A stretch of DNA of 64,000 bases from Parachlamydiales bacterium (GCA_041671045.1 JBAZCF010000008.1:1-64000); one strand, 5' to 3'. Counted from the stretch's first letter, positions 24,874 through 33,525 are shown. The notes: generated by a model not told the origin, from the sequence alone. Made by a program: numbers and translations.

Positions 24874-26700
24874 ATGTTTTCTTTCAATTCTTTTATTGGA
24901 GCACCTCGCTGCACCCCCATCCCCAATTATATTGATATTCCTCTAGACTCTTCAGAGGGTATCCCTCTTTATACACGTTTAGATACCCAGATAAAGGCTA
25001 AATATTTACAAGGATGCCTTACTTTCGAAGATTGCATCTCTAGAGCCTGGAATACGAGAACACCCTATTTATTAGCACATGTCCGAAGAATCGACAACTC
25101 CAGCTATTTTGTGGATGGGAATAAGGTCATGGTAAAAATCGCTACTGATCCTGATTATTTAAAACGTAAGCAATTTTCAGAACTCAAATGCTTTGCCATA
25201 AACCCTCTTGAAAATGAAGCTAAACCTCTCCAAGAAGCTATTCCATCTTCAAATTCTTACCTTGATGAAGTCTACTTTAGAAAAAAATTGAGAGAAAACT
25301 GGCCTGGAGAAGTTAAAAACAATAAATATGGATACTTAAAGGCTGCAATGCATGCGGATGCTGCTAAGGGGAGCTTTGAGGGTAGAATTAGTATGAGTGA
25401 ATATTACAGTCTTGAAATTGACATTCCCTCGTCTCATTTCCTCCACATGGCTCAATTATTAAACTTAGAAGGTTTTACGCTTTGTAGACCAGTGTTTCAT
25501 TTTTTTTCCCCTCATGAATCGTCCTTTATTGGACGGCAACTTCAAAATATTTTGTCTAATCCTATTGTAACAGCAAAGTTAATAGGATTTGAAATTCAAA
25601 TGAATGGAAGCGTCATTTGCTTTATTGAATCAGAAGACGTTGAGAACATTCGGGAATCTGTCGGTTTGCCGAGAAAAATTGAAAATCAACATCCTTTTTG
25701 GGTCAATCTGGCAGTTATGCCACCAAGACAAAGGAAGATGCCGTTTACAGGTCACTGCATTCCTAGTTTAGCGCTGCAAGGATTGGCACTGCAAGTTCCT
25801 AAAGTTATCCCTGTAAGCCTTGAAAGAAATATTAACGATGGCATGCCGCTTTATTCAAAAGTCAACTCTAGTCTTCAGCTTGAAGAACTCATTAAAACAT
25901 CTACAATGAACGGCAACCGCGCAGTGCTCGCCTTAGTTAGGGACGTGGGGACTCATCTTTTAAGGTTTATTTCGGATAAAAAAGTGCTTACCAAACACCT
26001 CACAGATCCGTCATACCTTCAAAACAAAAAAATTGAGCTATTGAATTACTATTTCTACGAACTTAAAAGCAGAACTTTTATACAATGTGATTCAACAATA
26101 CCGGAACATTCATTTAGAAAAGAAATTGCTTTAAGAAAAGCACATCTTCAGTTAGCAGAAGAACAAGAGGCGCTTTATAACGACGGACTTATTCAATATG
26201 GTGAAGGAGAACTTCACAAAGCAATTTCTACCTTTAAACTATCTCTAGCTCTCACGCTGGAGAAAGAAATACTAGCTGTGGCAAGCACCATAAGTTTAGA
26301 GGGGCATATTAAACAAAACGCTCAAAAATTTACGTATCTATCAGTAAATAATCACTTTGTATACGATATATTACCCATCTTAAGTAAGCTTGGTTTTATA
26401 GCTCCTCCCTTCTTTGGAAAGGATAAAATTGAAGCCCACGCATCCATTATTTCTAATAGAGAAGCCCAATCTAATAAGATTACTAGTATTTCCAGGGAAA
26501 AAATTCAATTTACTCTTAAGTCTTTCAAAGTCATCCGTCCAGATTTTTGGAATGTTACCCAAGCTGCTATCTTAGAGATTGATTGTCCTCGACTTTCAGA
26601 AATCCGTGTTAATCAAGGCTTAAAACCGATGTTAAACGATCATAATTTTCACATTACTATTGGTGTTAAAGGCACAAAAAAGAAACTCTCATATATCTGA
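24874..26700 (+). CDS. Two-module protein with 2H-phosphoesterase-like motifs
   Basis: 608 residues, with AGGAG before the ATG. The protein is an internal duplication: ~30-115 (PLYTRLDTQIKAKYLQ, LAHVRRID, TDPDYLKRKQ) resembles ~325-400 (PLYSKVNSSLQLEELIK, LALVRDVG, TDPSYLQNKK), and ~188-282 resembles ~492-600. The second unit of the latter pair has H522-A-S-I and H593-I-T-I, 71 residues apart: the paired H-x-S/T-x motifs of the 2H phosphoesterase superfamily (LigT, CNPase, 2-5A-degrading enzymes). The first unit keeps H214-E-S-S but has lost the second motif (W276-V-N-L). It may be an RNA or cyclic-nucleotide phosphoesterase; unproven. Confidence 0.6.
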   Translation: MFSFNSFIGAPRCTPIPNYIDIPLDSSEGIPLYTRLDTQIKAKYLQGCLTFEDCISRAWNTRTPYLLAHVRRIDNSSYFVDGNKVMVKIATDPDYLKRKQFSELKCFAINPLENEAKPLQEAIPSSNSYLDEVYFRKKLRENWPGEVKNNKYGYLKAAMHADAAKGSFEGRISMSEYYSLEIDIPSSHFLHMAQLLNLEGFTLCRPVFHFFSPHESSFIGRQLQNILSNPIVTAKLIGFEIQMNGSVICFIESEDVENIRESVGLPRKIENQHPFWVNLAVMPPRQRKMPFTGHCIPSLALQGLALQVPKVIPVSLERNINDGMPLYSKVNSSLQLEELIKTSTMNGNRAVLALVRDVGTHLLRFISDKKVLTKHLTDPSYLQNKKIELLNYYFYELKSRTFIQCDSTIPEHSFRKEIALRKAHLQLAEEQEALYNDGLIQYGEGELHKAISTFKLSLALTLEKEILAVASTISLEGHIKQNAQKFTYLSVNNHFVYDILPILSKLGFIAPPFFGKDKIEAHASIISNREAQSNKITSISREKIQFTLKSFKVIRPDFWNVTQAAILEIDCPRLSEIRVNQGLKPMLNDHNFHITIGVKGTKKKLSYI

Positions 26701-26792
26701 GCGCTTTAATTTTAAGAAGCAGCGTAAAATAGCCAAGCTAATGACAATATGTTAGGGATAATGAGAAAATTAGAATGCATCTTTCCATAAAG

Positions 26793-27407
26793 TTATACTA
26801 GGAACACGCTGCCGCTGGGATAAGTATCTCGGTTATTGAAGCAGATGAATGCTTTTTGTTGTTCATCAAATTTGACCCTATCTTTTCCAAAGACTGCTGC
26901 TATTTCATCAAAATATTTTTCTATGTCTAAGTTGCTTTGATAACCGGATTGTGTGAGTTTTCCTATTCCGGAGTTATCTCCGGACCAGACTTTAAATATG
27001 GCTTTCCCACTAGGCTTTAATGTGCTTAAACACAGCCGGATGTGATTTTTCCTCGATTCCTCATCATTAATGACGTTAAGAATACTTAACGAAAATGCGA
27101 TATCAAAGGGCCGCTTTTTCGCAACTGCTAACACCTTTTGATTATGTGTAGGGTCTCTCATATAAGGATCATATACAACGGAATCTAACAGATAACGCTG
27201 TGCAACATAGGCACAGTTTGCATCACTAGCTCCTCCCCCAATATCCAGGGCTCTGCCACTCAGAGCATACGATAAATTGAATATGCTATCGAACGCCCCA
27301 AATCCTTCTGTAAGATCAATTTCATTTGTATATTTATCGATAGAATGCCCAACGACACTACCGCCAACCCAAGAGATTTGGTTTGAATTTCCATTTAAAC
27401 GAAACAT
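26793..27407 (-). CDS. Class I SAM-dependent methyltransferase
   Basis: 204 residues with AAGGAG before the ATG. Motif I is ALDIGGGASDANCAYVAQ, followed by VVYDPYMRDP, FDIAFSLSILNVIND (motif IV region) and LSTLKPSGKAIFKVWS (motif V/VI). The fold is clear but the substrate is not; the LNVI-D-EE pattern is like small-molecule methylases. Its promoter region (27408-27590) carries three ACTAC-N4-GTAGT dyads matching the BlaI/MecI operator type, and the BlaI/M56 genes lie just upstream on the same strand. It is therefore the likely target of that regulator. Confidence 0.8.
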   Translation of the reverse strand: MFRLNGNSNQISWVGGSVVGHSIDKYTNEIDLTEGFGAFDSIFNLSYALSGRALDIGGGASDANCAYVAQRYLLDSVVYDPYMRDPTHNQKVLAVAKKRPFDIAFSLSILNVINDEESRKNHIRLCLSTLKPSGKAIFKVWSGDNSGIGKLTQSGYQSNLDIEKYFDEIAAVFGKDRVKFDEQQKAFICFNNRDTYPSGSVFLV

Positions 27408-27424
27408 TCATACTCCTTTCATTA

Positions 27425-27438
27425 ACTACGAATGTAGT
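27425..27438 (-). promoter_or_regulatory. BlaI-type operator dyad 1
   Basis: ACTAC-GAAT-GTAGT, 17 bases upstream of the methyltransferase start codon. It matches the TACTACA/TGTAGTA core of BlaI/MecI operators. Its position overlaps the expected promoter or start of transcription. Confidence 0.7.
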
Positions 27439-27470
27439 ATTTTTAAACAAGCGGTTCCATTAGCTATTGA

Positions 27471-27516
27471 TTTGCTGCCTTTTAAAACTACAATCGTAGT
27501 ATTAAAAGGCAGCAAA
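27471..27516 (-). promoter_or_regulatory. 46 bp palindrome enclosing BlaI-type operator dyad 2
   Basis: Outer arms TTTGCTGCCTTTTAA (27471-27485) and TTAAAAGGCAGCAAA (27502-27516) are perfect complements. The centre 27487-27500 is ACTAC-AATC-GTAGT. The hairpin can terminate the upstream blaI/M56 operon, while the core can bind BlaI to control the methyltransferase. Confidence 0.65.
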
Positions 27517-27555
27517 GTACTCAAAAGCGATTAATTAACACCCTGCGCAGACGTT

Positions 27556-27573
27556 AAACTACAGTTGTAGTTT
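27556..27573 (-). promoter_or_regulatory. BlaI-type operator dyad 3
   Basis: AAACTAC-AGTT-GTAGTTT, an 18 bp dyad with the same half-sites, 17 bases beyond the stop of the M56 peptidase gene. Confidence 0.65.
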
Positions 27574-27589
27574 TATTCTGCAAATTTAT

Positions 27590-28585
27590 TTAGCTAAATA
27601 GGCACAAAGCTGCGATAAGTAATCCTGTAGATGTTATTGCAAGGCTTAAAATGCTGAATTTTTCCTTTGAATTACTTTTCATAAGAATCCTTACTCTTTT
27701 TAATATCTGACTTCCTTTTTGTGTTAGATAGCAGGTATTCATGAGTTTTCTATCTTTTATACCTGAAGCTATTTTAACTATGGCTGAGGCGAGATTTTCT
27801 TCTATTAAGTGGTATTTCTGTATTCCCTGATCACAGCTCATTTCTTGATCTTCTTCTATTTTATCGATCCAATACTGTGTAGGTATCCACCAGAAAACTG
27901 CAGAAAAGATGTTAATTAGAAATTTGGCCTGAGGATCCTTCCATAGTACATGTTCGTATTCATGAGCAATGACAGCTTCAAGCTCTTCATCAGATAAGTT
28001 CTTCAGGTGGGACGGTATTACAATTGTCTTGAGATATGTTGCTAGGGGAATATGGATTGCTGAGCTTTCTACAACTAAAACATTATTTGATTCTAGCTGT
28101 AGTTTTAGTGGGGTGCTTAGCATGGGATAAAGGATGTTGCTTCCATTCGCTATGACATCATTTATATAGGTATTAGCCTGAAGGGTGATAAGCAATGTCC
28201 GGTAAATCTTAAGGAAGGCTATGCTGCCGATAATTACTACAGAATAAAGGCCTATATTGTAGGAGTCCTGAAAAGATAAATATTTTACTAAAGAAATTTC
28301 ATTGTTCTGCAGATATATCTGGAGGTTGGGAAAGAATGTACCTAGCAGGACTTTCTGAACGCAGCTATAGCAACTTAAAGGATTAAGCCAATTCCCGATA
28401 CTATATTCGAAGGTTAAAAATTCAATAAGGACACTCACAAATGGCAGAAACCGCAATAAATAGTTGAGACGGTATTTCTTCAAATTGGAGAAGCGTATGA
28501 TTAACTCCACAACTAGGGCGGAAGTAAAAAACGCTAATGTTGAACTAATAATAAAGGAAAATAGGAAGATAGGCTCAAAGCTCAC
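27590..28585 (-). CDS. M56-family membrane metallopeptidase (BlaR1/MecR1-like, no sensor domain)
   Basis: 331 residues with about four to five membrane helices. The zinc motif is H-E-Y-E-H in VIAHEYEHVLWKDP, with the third ligand region EEDQEMSCDQGI downstream. This is the M56 peptidase part of BlaR1/MecR1, which on signal cleaves the BlaI/MecI repressor. The ~250-residue C-terminal penicillin-binding sensor domain is absent; the protein ends soon after a last hydrophobic helix, so the signal may not be a beta-lactam. Its start overlaps the end of the repressor gene by four bases. Confidence 0.88.
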   Translation of the reverse strand: MSFEPIFLFSFIISSTLAFFTSALVVELIIRFSNLKKYRLNYLLRFLPFVSVLIEFLTFEYSIGNWLNPLSCYSCVQKVLLGTFFPNLQIYLQNNEISLVKYLSFQDSYNIGLYSVVIIGSIAFLKIYRTLLITLQANTYINDVIANGSNILYPMLSTPLKLQLESNNVLVVESSAIHIPLATYLKTIVIPSHLKNLSDEELEAVIAHEYEHVLWKDPQAKFLINIFSAVFWWIPTQYWIDKIEEDQEMSCDQGIQKYHLIEENLASAIVKIASGIKDRKLMNTCYLTQKGSQILKRVRILMKSNSKEKFSILSLAITSTGLLIAALCLFS

Positions 28586-28953
28586 TTTTTAGACTCTCTC
28601 ATTTTACGGACCATCTGTTCCATTTCGGCTAATTCGTCATCGGTTAAGTCTTCGGCTGATTCTATTAAATGGCTGACTATTGCGGAGGTTTTAATACCAA
28701 AAAACTTTTGCTTAATCTTATCGAGAATGGAAACTGTATTGGTTGCTTTAAGAGTCCAATATTCATATTGAAGCCCAACTCTCTCCCTTGCTAGAAGTTT
28801 TTTTTCTGCAAGCCGGCTCATTACGGTCATAATCGTATTGTAGTTATCCAAGCCACCTAGAGATTGATGTACATCTTTTACAGTTTTTCTCTCACCGCTC
28901 TTCAAGATGTATAATATTTGTGACTCCAGTTCGCCAAAAGCGCGCTTGACCAT
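28582..28953 (-). CDS. BlaI/MecI/CopY-family transcriptional repressor
   Basis: 123 residues, with AAGGAG before the ATG. The winged-helix domain is recognisable: FGELESQILYILKSGERKTV, DVHQSLGGLDNYNTIMTVMS with RLAEKKLLARERVG, as in BlaI (YNTVxTxLxRLxxKGxLxxxxxGR). The C-terminal ~45 residues are the dimerisation helices. It would dimerise on ACTAC-N4-GTAGT dyads; one lies 29 bases before its own start, giving autoregulation, and three lie ahead of the methyltransferase. Inactivation by the adjacent M56 peptidase is the known family mechanism. No beta-lactamase gene is linked. Confidence 0.92.
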   Translation of the reverse strand: MVKRAFGELESQILYILKSGERKTVKDVHQSLGGLDNYNTIMTVMSRLAEKKLLARERVGLQYEYWTLKATNTVSILDKIKQKFFGIKTSAIVSHLIESAEDLTDDELAEMEQMVRKMRESKK

Positions 28954-28981
28954 GATTACTCCTTATTTGAACACTTATTCT

Positions 28982-28995
28982 ATTACAGATGTAGT
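28982..28995 (-). promoter_or_regulatory. BlaI-type operator dyad 4 (autoregulatory)
   Basis: ATTAC-AGAT-GTAGT, 29 bases upstream of the repressor start codon: same half-sites as the three dyads at 27.4-27.6 kb, with one mismatch. Confidence 0.7.
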
Positions 28996-29192
28996 ATTTA
29001 GAACAAGTAAATTTTTCTAGTTAGATGTAAGTTATTTCATTACTAACTAATCAATATAATTACTAAACCATTTAAAAAAACTATTATTCACTCACGCTGA
29101 GGAATTCGTAGTGGAAAATTTTATATTTATTCTTTGATACAAATTTGGGCTCTGCTATCAGGGAGTGGAAATACCTAAACGGATAGGTGATT

Positions 29193-30509
29193 ATGTACAA
29201 ATTAATTTTAACGTCTCTGATGCTATTATCCTCTACTCTTTCAAGCTTACCCCCTCCAGAAAATCCATTGGCAACGGTACAAAATGCCGCTTTGGATGAT
29301 CTTTCCATAAGGATATATAATCAGGAAAAATTTCAATCGAAGCGAAACAAAGCCCGCAATTTATATAAGTTATTTAATGGCGAATTATTGACCGACAGGG
29401 AGAAAGAGCTGCTAGATCAAACTGTCGATGAGCTCGTCTTTAGCACTATCCAAAAAGCTGCCAATAACGACCCTTACTTCCCTAAAGTTTATTGGGTAGA
29501 TTCAACTCCAAGGAAATGGTTTAACTTAGATGTTCCGGGCGGACGCTATTCCTACGATAACCCCGACTGTATCTATCGCACAATCCCTATTTCCGGAAGC
29601 TATTCTTATGAAATTCAAGGACATCGATATAATCCCGGACCTACTGATATCGTTTTTTCACTGATTAAAGATGTGAACACTCAGCGTACCGTTACATATC
29701 TTAAAGGAAGTGACATTGTACTGGATGAGAAGGGCGATTACACTTTAACCGTGGACCCTTATCCTGCAAACGGACGTGTCAATCACATTCAATCTACAAG
29801 TGACGCTGTGCAATTGTTTATCCGCAATAATTTGGGTGATTGGAATACTGAAACTCCGGACTATTTAACAGTAAGCCGTGTAGATTATTCTCCCAGACCT
29901 CCTAAAAGGACAGACCAAGATATTATTGATGAGACTTACGATTTGTTAGATGGGGCTATTTTTGCTTACGTCTTTGGCGCATTTGAAGTCAAAACCGATT
30001 GGAACTGTGAGAACACATTACCTCAGCCTTCACAATCTGAAACATTAGGTACACTTGTGACACAAGCGGCAAGTTTCGGACATTTTGAAATTGACGCAGA
30101 CCAGGTTCTGGTAGCGGATGTGAACTTAGGTGCGGCAACGTATTTTGTTTTTCCCATCACAGGGCCTTGGACAATTACACTGGATCCGGCAACACATCAA
30201 TGCAGTTTAAACAATAAACAAGCTGTCCCAAATACAGATGGCACTTATACTTTTGTGATTTCGCATGAAGACCCGGGTGTTTACAACTGGCTTGACACTG
30301 CAGGCTTACTCAACGGAACAATGCAAGTTAGATGGCAAAACGTTTCTATTAAGACAGATCCCGTTAAACCTTCTGTAAACATGAGGGTCGTCGACAGAAA
30401 GGATTTGGCTAAAGCTCTTCCTGCAGGTACACTTTACGTTACTCCAGAAGAGCGTAAGGTTATTCTTGCGGAAAGAAAAGCTGCGCACATTAAACGTACC
30501 CAGGAATAA
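29193..30509 (+). CDS. Exported DUF1214-like protein
   Basis: 438 residues from the ATG just after GGATAGGTG. Signal peptide MYKLILTSLMLLSSTLSSLP. The region NPDCIYRTIPISGSYSYEIQ, with PTDIVFSLIKD, VLDEKGDYTLTVDPYP and LFIRNNLGDWNTETPDYLTV, follows the DUF1214 pattern (NPDxxYxxxxIDGxxxYRIxG ... DG.F.I.LS ... R.YxxDW.xE.PaxLxIxR). A second, partly similar beta-rich block occupies the C-terminal third (HFEIDADQVLVADVNLGAAT, WTITLDPATH). The biochemical role of DUF1214 is unsettled. Probably periplasmic. Confidence 0.7.
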   Translation: MYKLILTSLMLLSSTLSSLPPPENPLATVQNAALDDLSIRIYNQEKFQSKRNKARNLYKLFNGELLTDREKELLDQTVDELVFSTIQKAANNDPYFPKVYWVDSTPRKWFNLDVPGGRYSYDNPDCIYRTIPISGSYSYEIQGHRYNPGPTDIVFSLIKDVNTQRTVTYLKGSDIVLDEKGDYTLTVDPYPANGRVNHIQSTSDAVQLFIRNNLGDWNTETPDYLTVSRVDYSPRPPKRTDQDIIDETYDLLDGAIFAYVFGAFEVKTDWNCENTLPQPSQSETLGTLVTQAASFGHFEIDADQVLVADVNLGAATYFVFPITGPWTITLDPATHQCSLNNKQAVPNTDGTYTFVISHEDPGVYNWLDTAGLLNGTMQVRWQNVSIKTDPVKPSVNMRVVDRKDLAKALPAGTLYVTPEERKVILAERKAAHIKRTQE

Positions 30510-30542
30510 CCGGGTTATCAATAAAGGGATCACGGGTAAGAT

Positions 30543-30899
30543 ATGTCTAGAATTATATTACCCGATGACGAAGATGCCCTTCTAAGCGAATGCAAAGTTG
30601 AAACGTATCGTTCCAGCGGTAGCGGCGGACAGCATGTCAATGTTACAGACAGCGCTGTCCGTCTAACGCACCTACCTTCAGGCATTGTTGTCACAAGTCA
30701 GAAAGGGCGCAGTCAATATGCTAATAAGCAAGACTGCATTTCAAAATTACGTGAATCTGTGGAAAAGCTTAATTATCGTAAGCCAAAACGCATTCCTACA
30801 CGGGTTTCGAAATCGGTTAAACTAAAAAACAGAGTAAAAAAAGAGAAAGACTCTGAAAAAAAACGTCTACGCAAAAAGCCTGGAAAAAACGACGATTAA
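30543..30899 (+). CDS. GGQ-domain release-factor-like protein (RF-1 domain, ArfB/C12orf65-like)
   Basis: 118 residues. It has the catalytic GGQ in YRSSGSGGQHVNVTDSAVRL, the standard RF-1 surroundings (THLPSGIVV), and a long Arg/Lys-rich tail. It lacks the codon-recognition domain of RF1/RF2, like stalled-ribosome rescue factors that hydrolyse peptidyl-tRNA. The tail would enter the empty mRNA channel. It starts 33 bases after the DUF1214-like gene and may be cotranscribed with it. Confidence 0.88.
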   Translation: MSRIILPDDEDALLSECKVETYRSSGSGGQHVNVTDSAVRLTHLPSGIVVTSQKGRSQYANKQDCISKLRESVEKLNYRKPKRIPTRVSKSVKLKNRVKKEKDSEKKRLRKKPGKNDD

Positions 30900-30930
30900 T
30901 CCCCTCTTTGCTATTCTTGCCAAAAATAGA

Positions 30931-30953
30931 CTTCCCTATGGGTAATAGGGAAG
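30931..30953 (+). terminator. Convergent hairpin
   Basis: CTTCCCTA and TAGGGAAG form an 8 bp stem with a 7-base loop, between the converging release-factor-like and DUF1795-like genes. Confidence 0.6.
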
Positions 30954-30960
30954 ATTCCTA

Positions 30961-31401
30961 TTAACTGTTTAGTCGGAATGAGGAAGCAATGGTTTCAAAT
31001 TCGGATTGGAAATCAGTGAAATCAGAGGGGACAGCGCTAAATGCAATTAGATACTTCTTGTTCTGAGCTACAATAATATATTGTAAGACTTTAATTTCTA
31101 AGCCAAACATAGCCTGAGTATGCAGAGTCCATTTACTTGCAATACCACCAATAGTGCTTTCTCCCGTTTGTATTTTGGGATCTTCTTTTGAAAACTGCGC
31201 AAGAATGTCAGAATAGACTTCATCTAATGTTACTGAATTTTCTATACCTTCTGAAACTATAGTCATATTTGCACTTGAAGGAGCCTTTACATTTTTTGAC
31301 GGTGCAAAAATGGAAATGTCGAACAGGGATGCAGGGACTTGGGTCCAGTGGGCTGGGTATTCGATAAAGTATTTTTTCTTTTCGCTGACGAAGTTTTGCA
31401 T
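30961..31401 (-). CDS. DUF1795/PsbP-like protein
   Basis: 146 residues from the ATG preceded by a strong AAGGAGGAG site. The fold signature is the sequence of strands YFIEYPAHWTQVPASLFDIS, ANMTIVSEGI, SVTLDEVYSDILAQF, SKWTLHTQAM, LQYIIVAQNKKYLIAFSAVP and FETIASSFRL at the end. This is the PsbP/DcrB/DUF1795 pattern of small beta-sheet proteins. No signal peptide is evident, although relatives are often lipoproteins. Function unknown. Confidence 0.7.
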   Translation of the reverse strand: MQNFVSEKKKYFIEYPAHWTQVPASLFDISIFAPSKNVKAPSSANMTIVSEGIENSVTLDEVYSDILAQFSKEDPKIQTGESTIGGIASKWTLHTQAMFGLEIKVLQYIIVAQNKKYLIAFSAVPSDFTDFQSEFETIASSFRLNS

Positions 31402-31736
31402 ATTTCTCCTCCTTGTTAAACACATTCGTTAGACAGAATATATGAAAATCCCCTCTCTGTATACAAAAAGATTATCTCAGGGAGGAGAACAGGAATCCTT
31501 TGAAACTTTTCAAAAGCAGAGATTAATATTACAAATCAAAATTGATTGACATCTAGCATCCCAATCCTAAGGGAGTCTGCTGCTCGTTGATATGAACCAG
31601 CATAAAAATATCTCTTAGAGAAATTTCCAATGGTATAATTAAAAATTATTCGCATCTATAAGGTTCGAATTATATTGCAAGAATCCTTTTTCAAGGCTAA
31701 CTTCAAATAAATATTACTATTTGCACAGAAGGCCAT
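31402..31736 (+). other. Divergent intergenic region
   Basis: 335 AT-rich bases between two divergent genes. No repeat, small gene or clear promoter consensus can be supported. Confidence 0.3.
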
Positions 31737-33491
31737 ATGAAAAAACTATTTCTTTTCTTTCTTCTTGTTGCGGGGAATCTTTATTCTGCAGGTCCCGTAC
31801 CCATCCTTTCTCAGCCCATACATGAAGCTTTTGTACAGCGTGCCACTGCACCTGTCCCTTTGGAAGTTATTCCTACCCCCCCTCCTGCCCCGCAGCAAGA
31901 AAAACCCCCTGCTCCAACTTATGCTGAAGCTATTTGGATTCCAGGGTATTGGTCGTGGATAAGGGAAAAAAACGATTTTGTCTGGATATGCGGCGTTTGG
32001 AGATTATCGCCCCCCGAACATATTTGGTCTGCAGGATATTGGACAGAGGTTGATGGCGGCTCGGTATGGGTAAAAGGGGCTTGGATGCCCGACCCATCAA
32101 AGACTCAAGCTAAATGGGTTTACAGTAAGGCGGCTCCCCCTTCAGCGCAAAACGAAGATACAGGAGCGATACCGGGTGCTGACTCATTCTGGAGCAGCGG
32201 CTATTGGAATTTCTCTACTGCTACAGGACAATTTGAGTGGCTAAGCGGCTCATGGCAAAAATACAACCCCAACTGGGTATTTGAATCCGCTCAGTGGATA
32301 TGGCGTCCTGAAGGTTTTCTTTTTGTACCCTCCTATTGGGACTGGAGTTTAGAAACACGCGGAACAGCATATGATTGCAAAAATGCTTATCCTCTTCCTT
32401 TTGGTGAGATTGCTAAATCATGCACCTGCTGCTATCCGGATTATCTACCTATATGCAACCACTGCTGGCATTTCCATCCACAATACTGGGATGGTTGCGG
32501 CTGCGTTCCTATCTGGTGGGGATGGGCTGATTGGTGGTCCTACCCTTGGCATAATCATTGGTGGTTATGGTGGTGGTATTCGCATAATGGCTATCCTTAT
32601 CCTCCTTTTATTGATATTGCGATTATTAATGCTTTACCTCCTCCTCCGATCACTATCATTGATACGTTTGGACCTTATGGGCCACCACTATATGTTCTGC
32701 CCAAAGGCGTGCCTACGATTGAACAATGGATTGACGCTATTAGTAAAAATGGCAAGGGCGCCCCTGGCCCATTCCTTACACCTGGATCACAAGGCAATAT
32801 TATTGACAATGTGATCGCTATGTTACCTCCAACAGGCACTGATAGACCTAACGGAAGGCCCGGCGGTAAAAAACCTGCTAAACCTTCTCAACCATTACAT
32901 ACGCCTGCTTCAGGTTCTGCCAATGTTCCTATTATTCCGAATGTAACATTACCTGCACATAGACCTGCAGATACGACCAAGCCGCAGCCTGTGCAAATTC
33001 AATCTGCGCCGATACCGACTCCTCCTCCAAGATATCAACCGCAGGTACAAACTGAAAGGTATGTCCCTGTACCTGAATATTATCAAGAGGAGCAATACGT
33101 TCCTCCTACAACTCAATATGTAGTCCCTACAGATAACTATTACTATCCAACTGGTGGATGGGGTGGCGGAAGGTATTGGGGTGGCAATGGTTGGGGCGGC
33201 GGTTATTGGAATGGTAACCGTGGAGGCTGGGATGGACATCGTGGTGGTGGACACCACGGAGATGGACATCATGGCGGTAGCGGAGGCGGCGGTCATCATG
33301 GCGGTAGCGGCTGGGGTGGCTGGGGCGGAGGCCATCAAGGTGGCGGCGGAGGTCACCATGGCGGCAGCGGAGGTGGCGGTCACCATGGCGGAGGTGGCGG
33401 AGGTCATCACGGCAGTGGTGGCGGCGGAGGTCACCATGGCGGTGGCGGCGGTGGTCATCACGGCGGTGGTGGCGGCAAAGGACATCATTAA
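31737..33491 (+). CDS. Secreted Trp-rich YXWGXW-type protein with Gly/His-rich tail
   Basis: 584 residues with signal peptide MKKLFLFFLLVAGNLYSAG. A Pro-rich stretch (APVPLEVIPTPPPAPQQEKP) leads into repeated Trp units: WIPGYWSW, WICGVWRLSP, WSAGYWTEV, WVKGAWMPDP, WSSGYWNF, WLSGSWQKYN, WVFESAQWIW. This is the YXWGXW-repeat pattern of exported proteins. A Cys/His/Trp cluster (CCYPDYLPICNHCWHFHPQY) sits near residue 230. The last ~110 residues are GGWGGG then GGHHGG repeats, possibly metal-binding. Export is well supported; the role is unknown. A smaller relative lies at 47387-47899. Confidence 0.82.
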   Translation: MKKLFLFFLLVAGNLYSAGPVPILSQPIHEAFVQRATAPVPLEVIPTPPPAPQQEKPPAPTYAEAIWIPGYWSWIREKNDFVWICGVWRLSPPEHIWSAGYWTEVDGGSVWVKGAWMPDPSKTQAKWVYSKAAPPSAQNEDTGAIPGADSFWSSGYWNFSTATGQFEWLSGSWQKYNPNWVFESAQWIWRPEGFLFVPSYWDWSLETRGTAYDCKNAYPLPFGEIAKSCTCCYPDYLPICNHCWHFHPQYWDGCGCVPIWWGWADWWSYPWHNHWWLWWWYSHNGYPYPPFIDIAIINALPPPPITIIDTFGPYGPPLYVLPKGVPTIEQWIDAISKNGKGAPGPFLTPGSQGNIIDNVIAMLPPTGTDRPNGRPGGKKPAKPSQPLHTPASGSANVPIIPNVTLPAHRPADTTKPQPVQIQSAPIPTPPPRYQPQVQTERYVPVPEYYQEEQYVPPTTQYVVPTDNYYYPTGGWGGGRYWGGNGWGGGYWNGNRGGWDGHRGGGHHGDGHHGGSGGGGHHGGSGWGGWGGGHQGGGGGHHGGSGGGGHHGGGGGGHHGSGGGGGHHGGGGGGHHGGGGGKGHH

Positions 33492-33525
33492 AGGATGATG
33501 AATTGAGCTATACGCTGTTAAGATT

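Noticed and set aside
32949..33498. Long Ala/Thr/Met-rich frames on both strands
   Set aside because: They are shadows of the Gly/His-rich tail of the YXWGXW protein, produced by its triplet bias.
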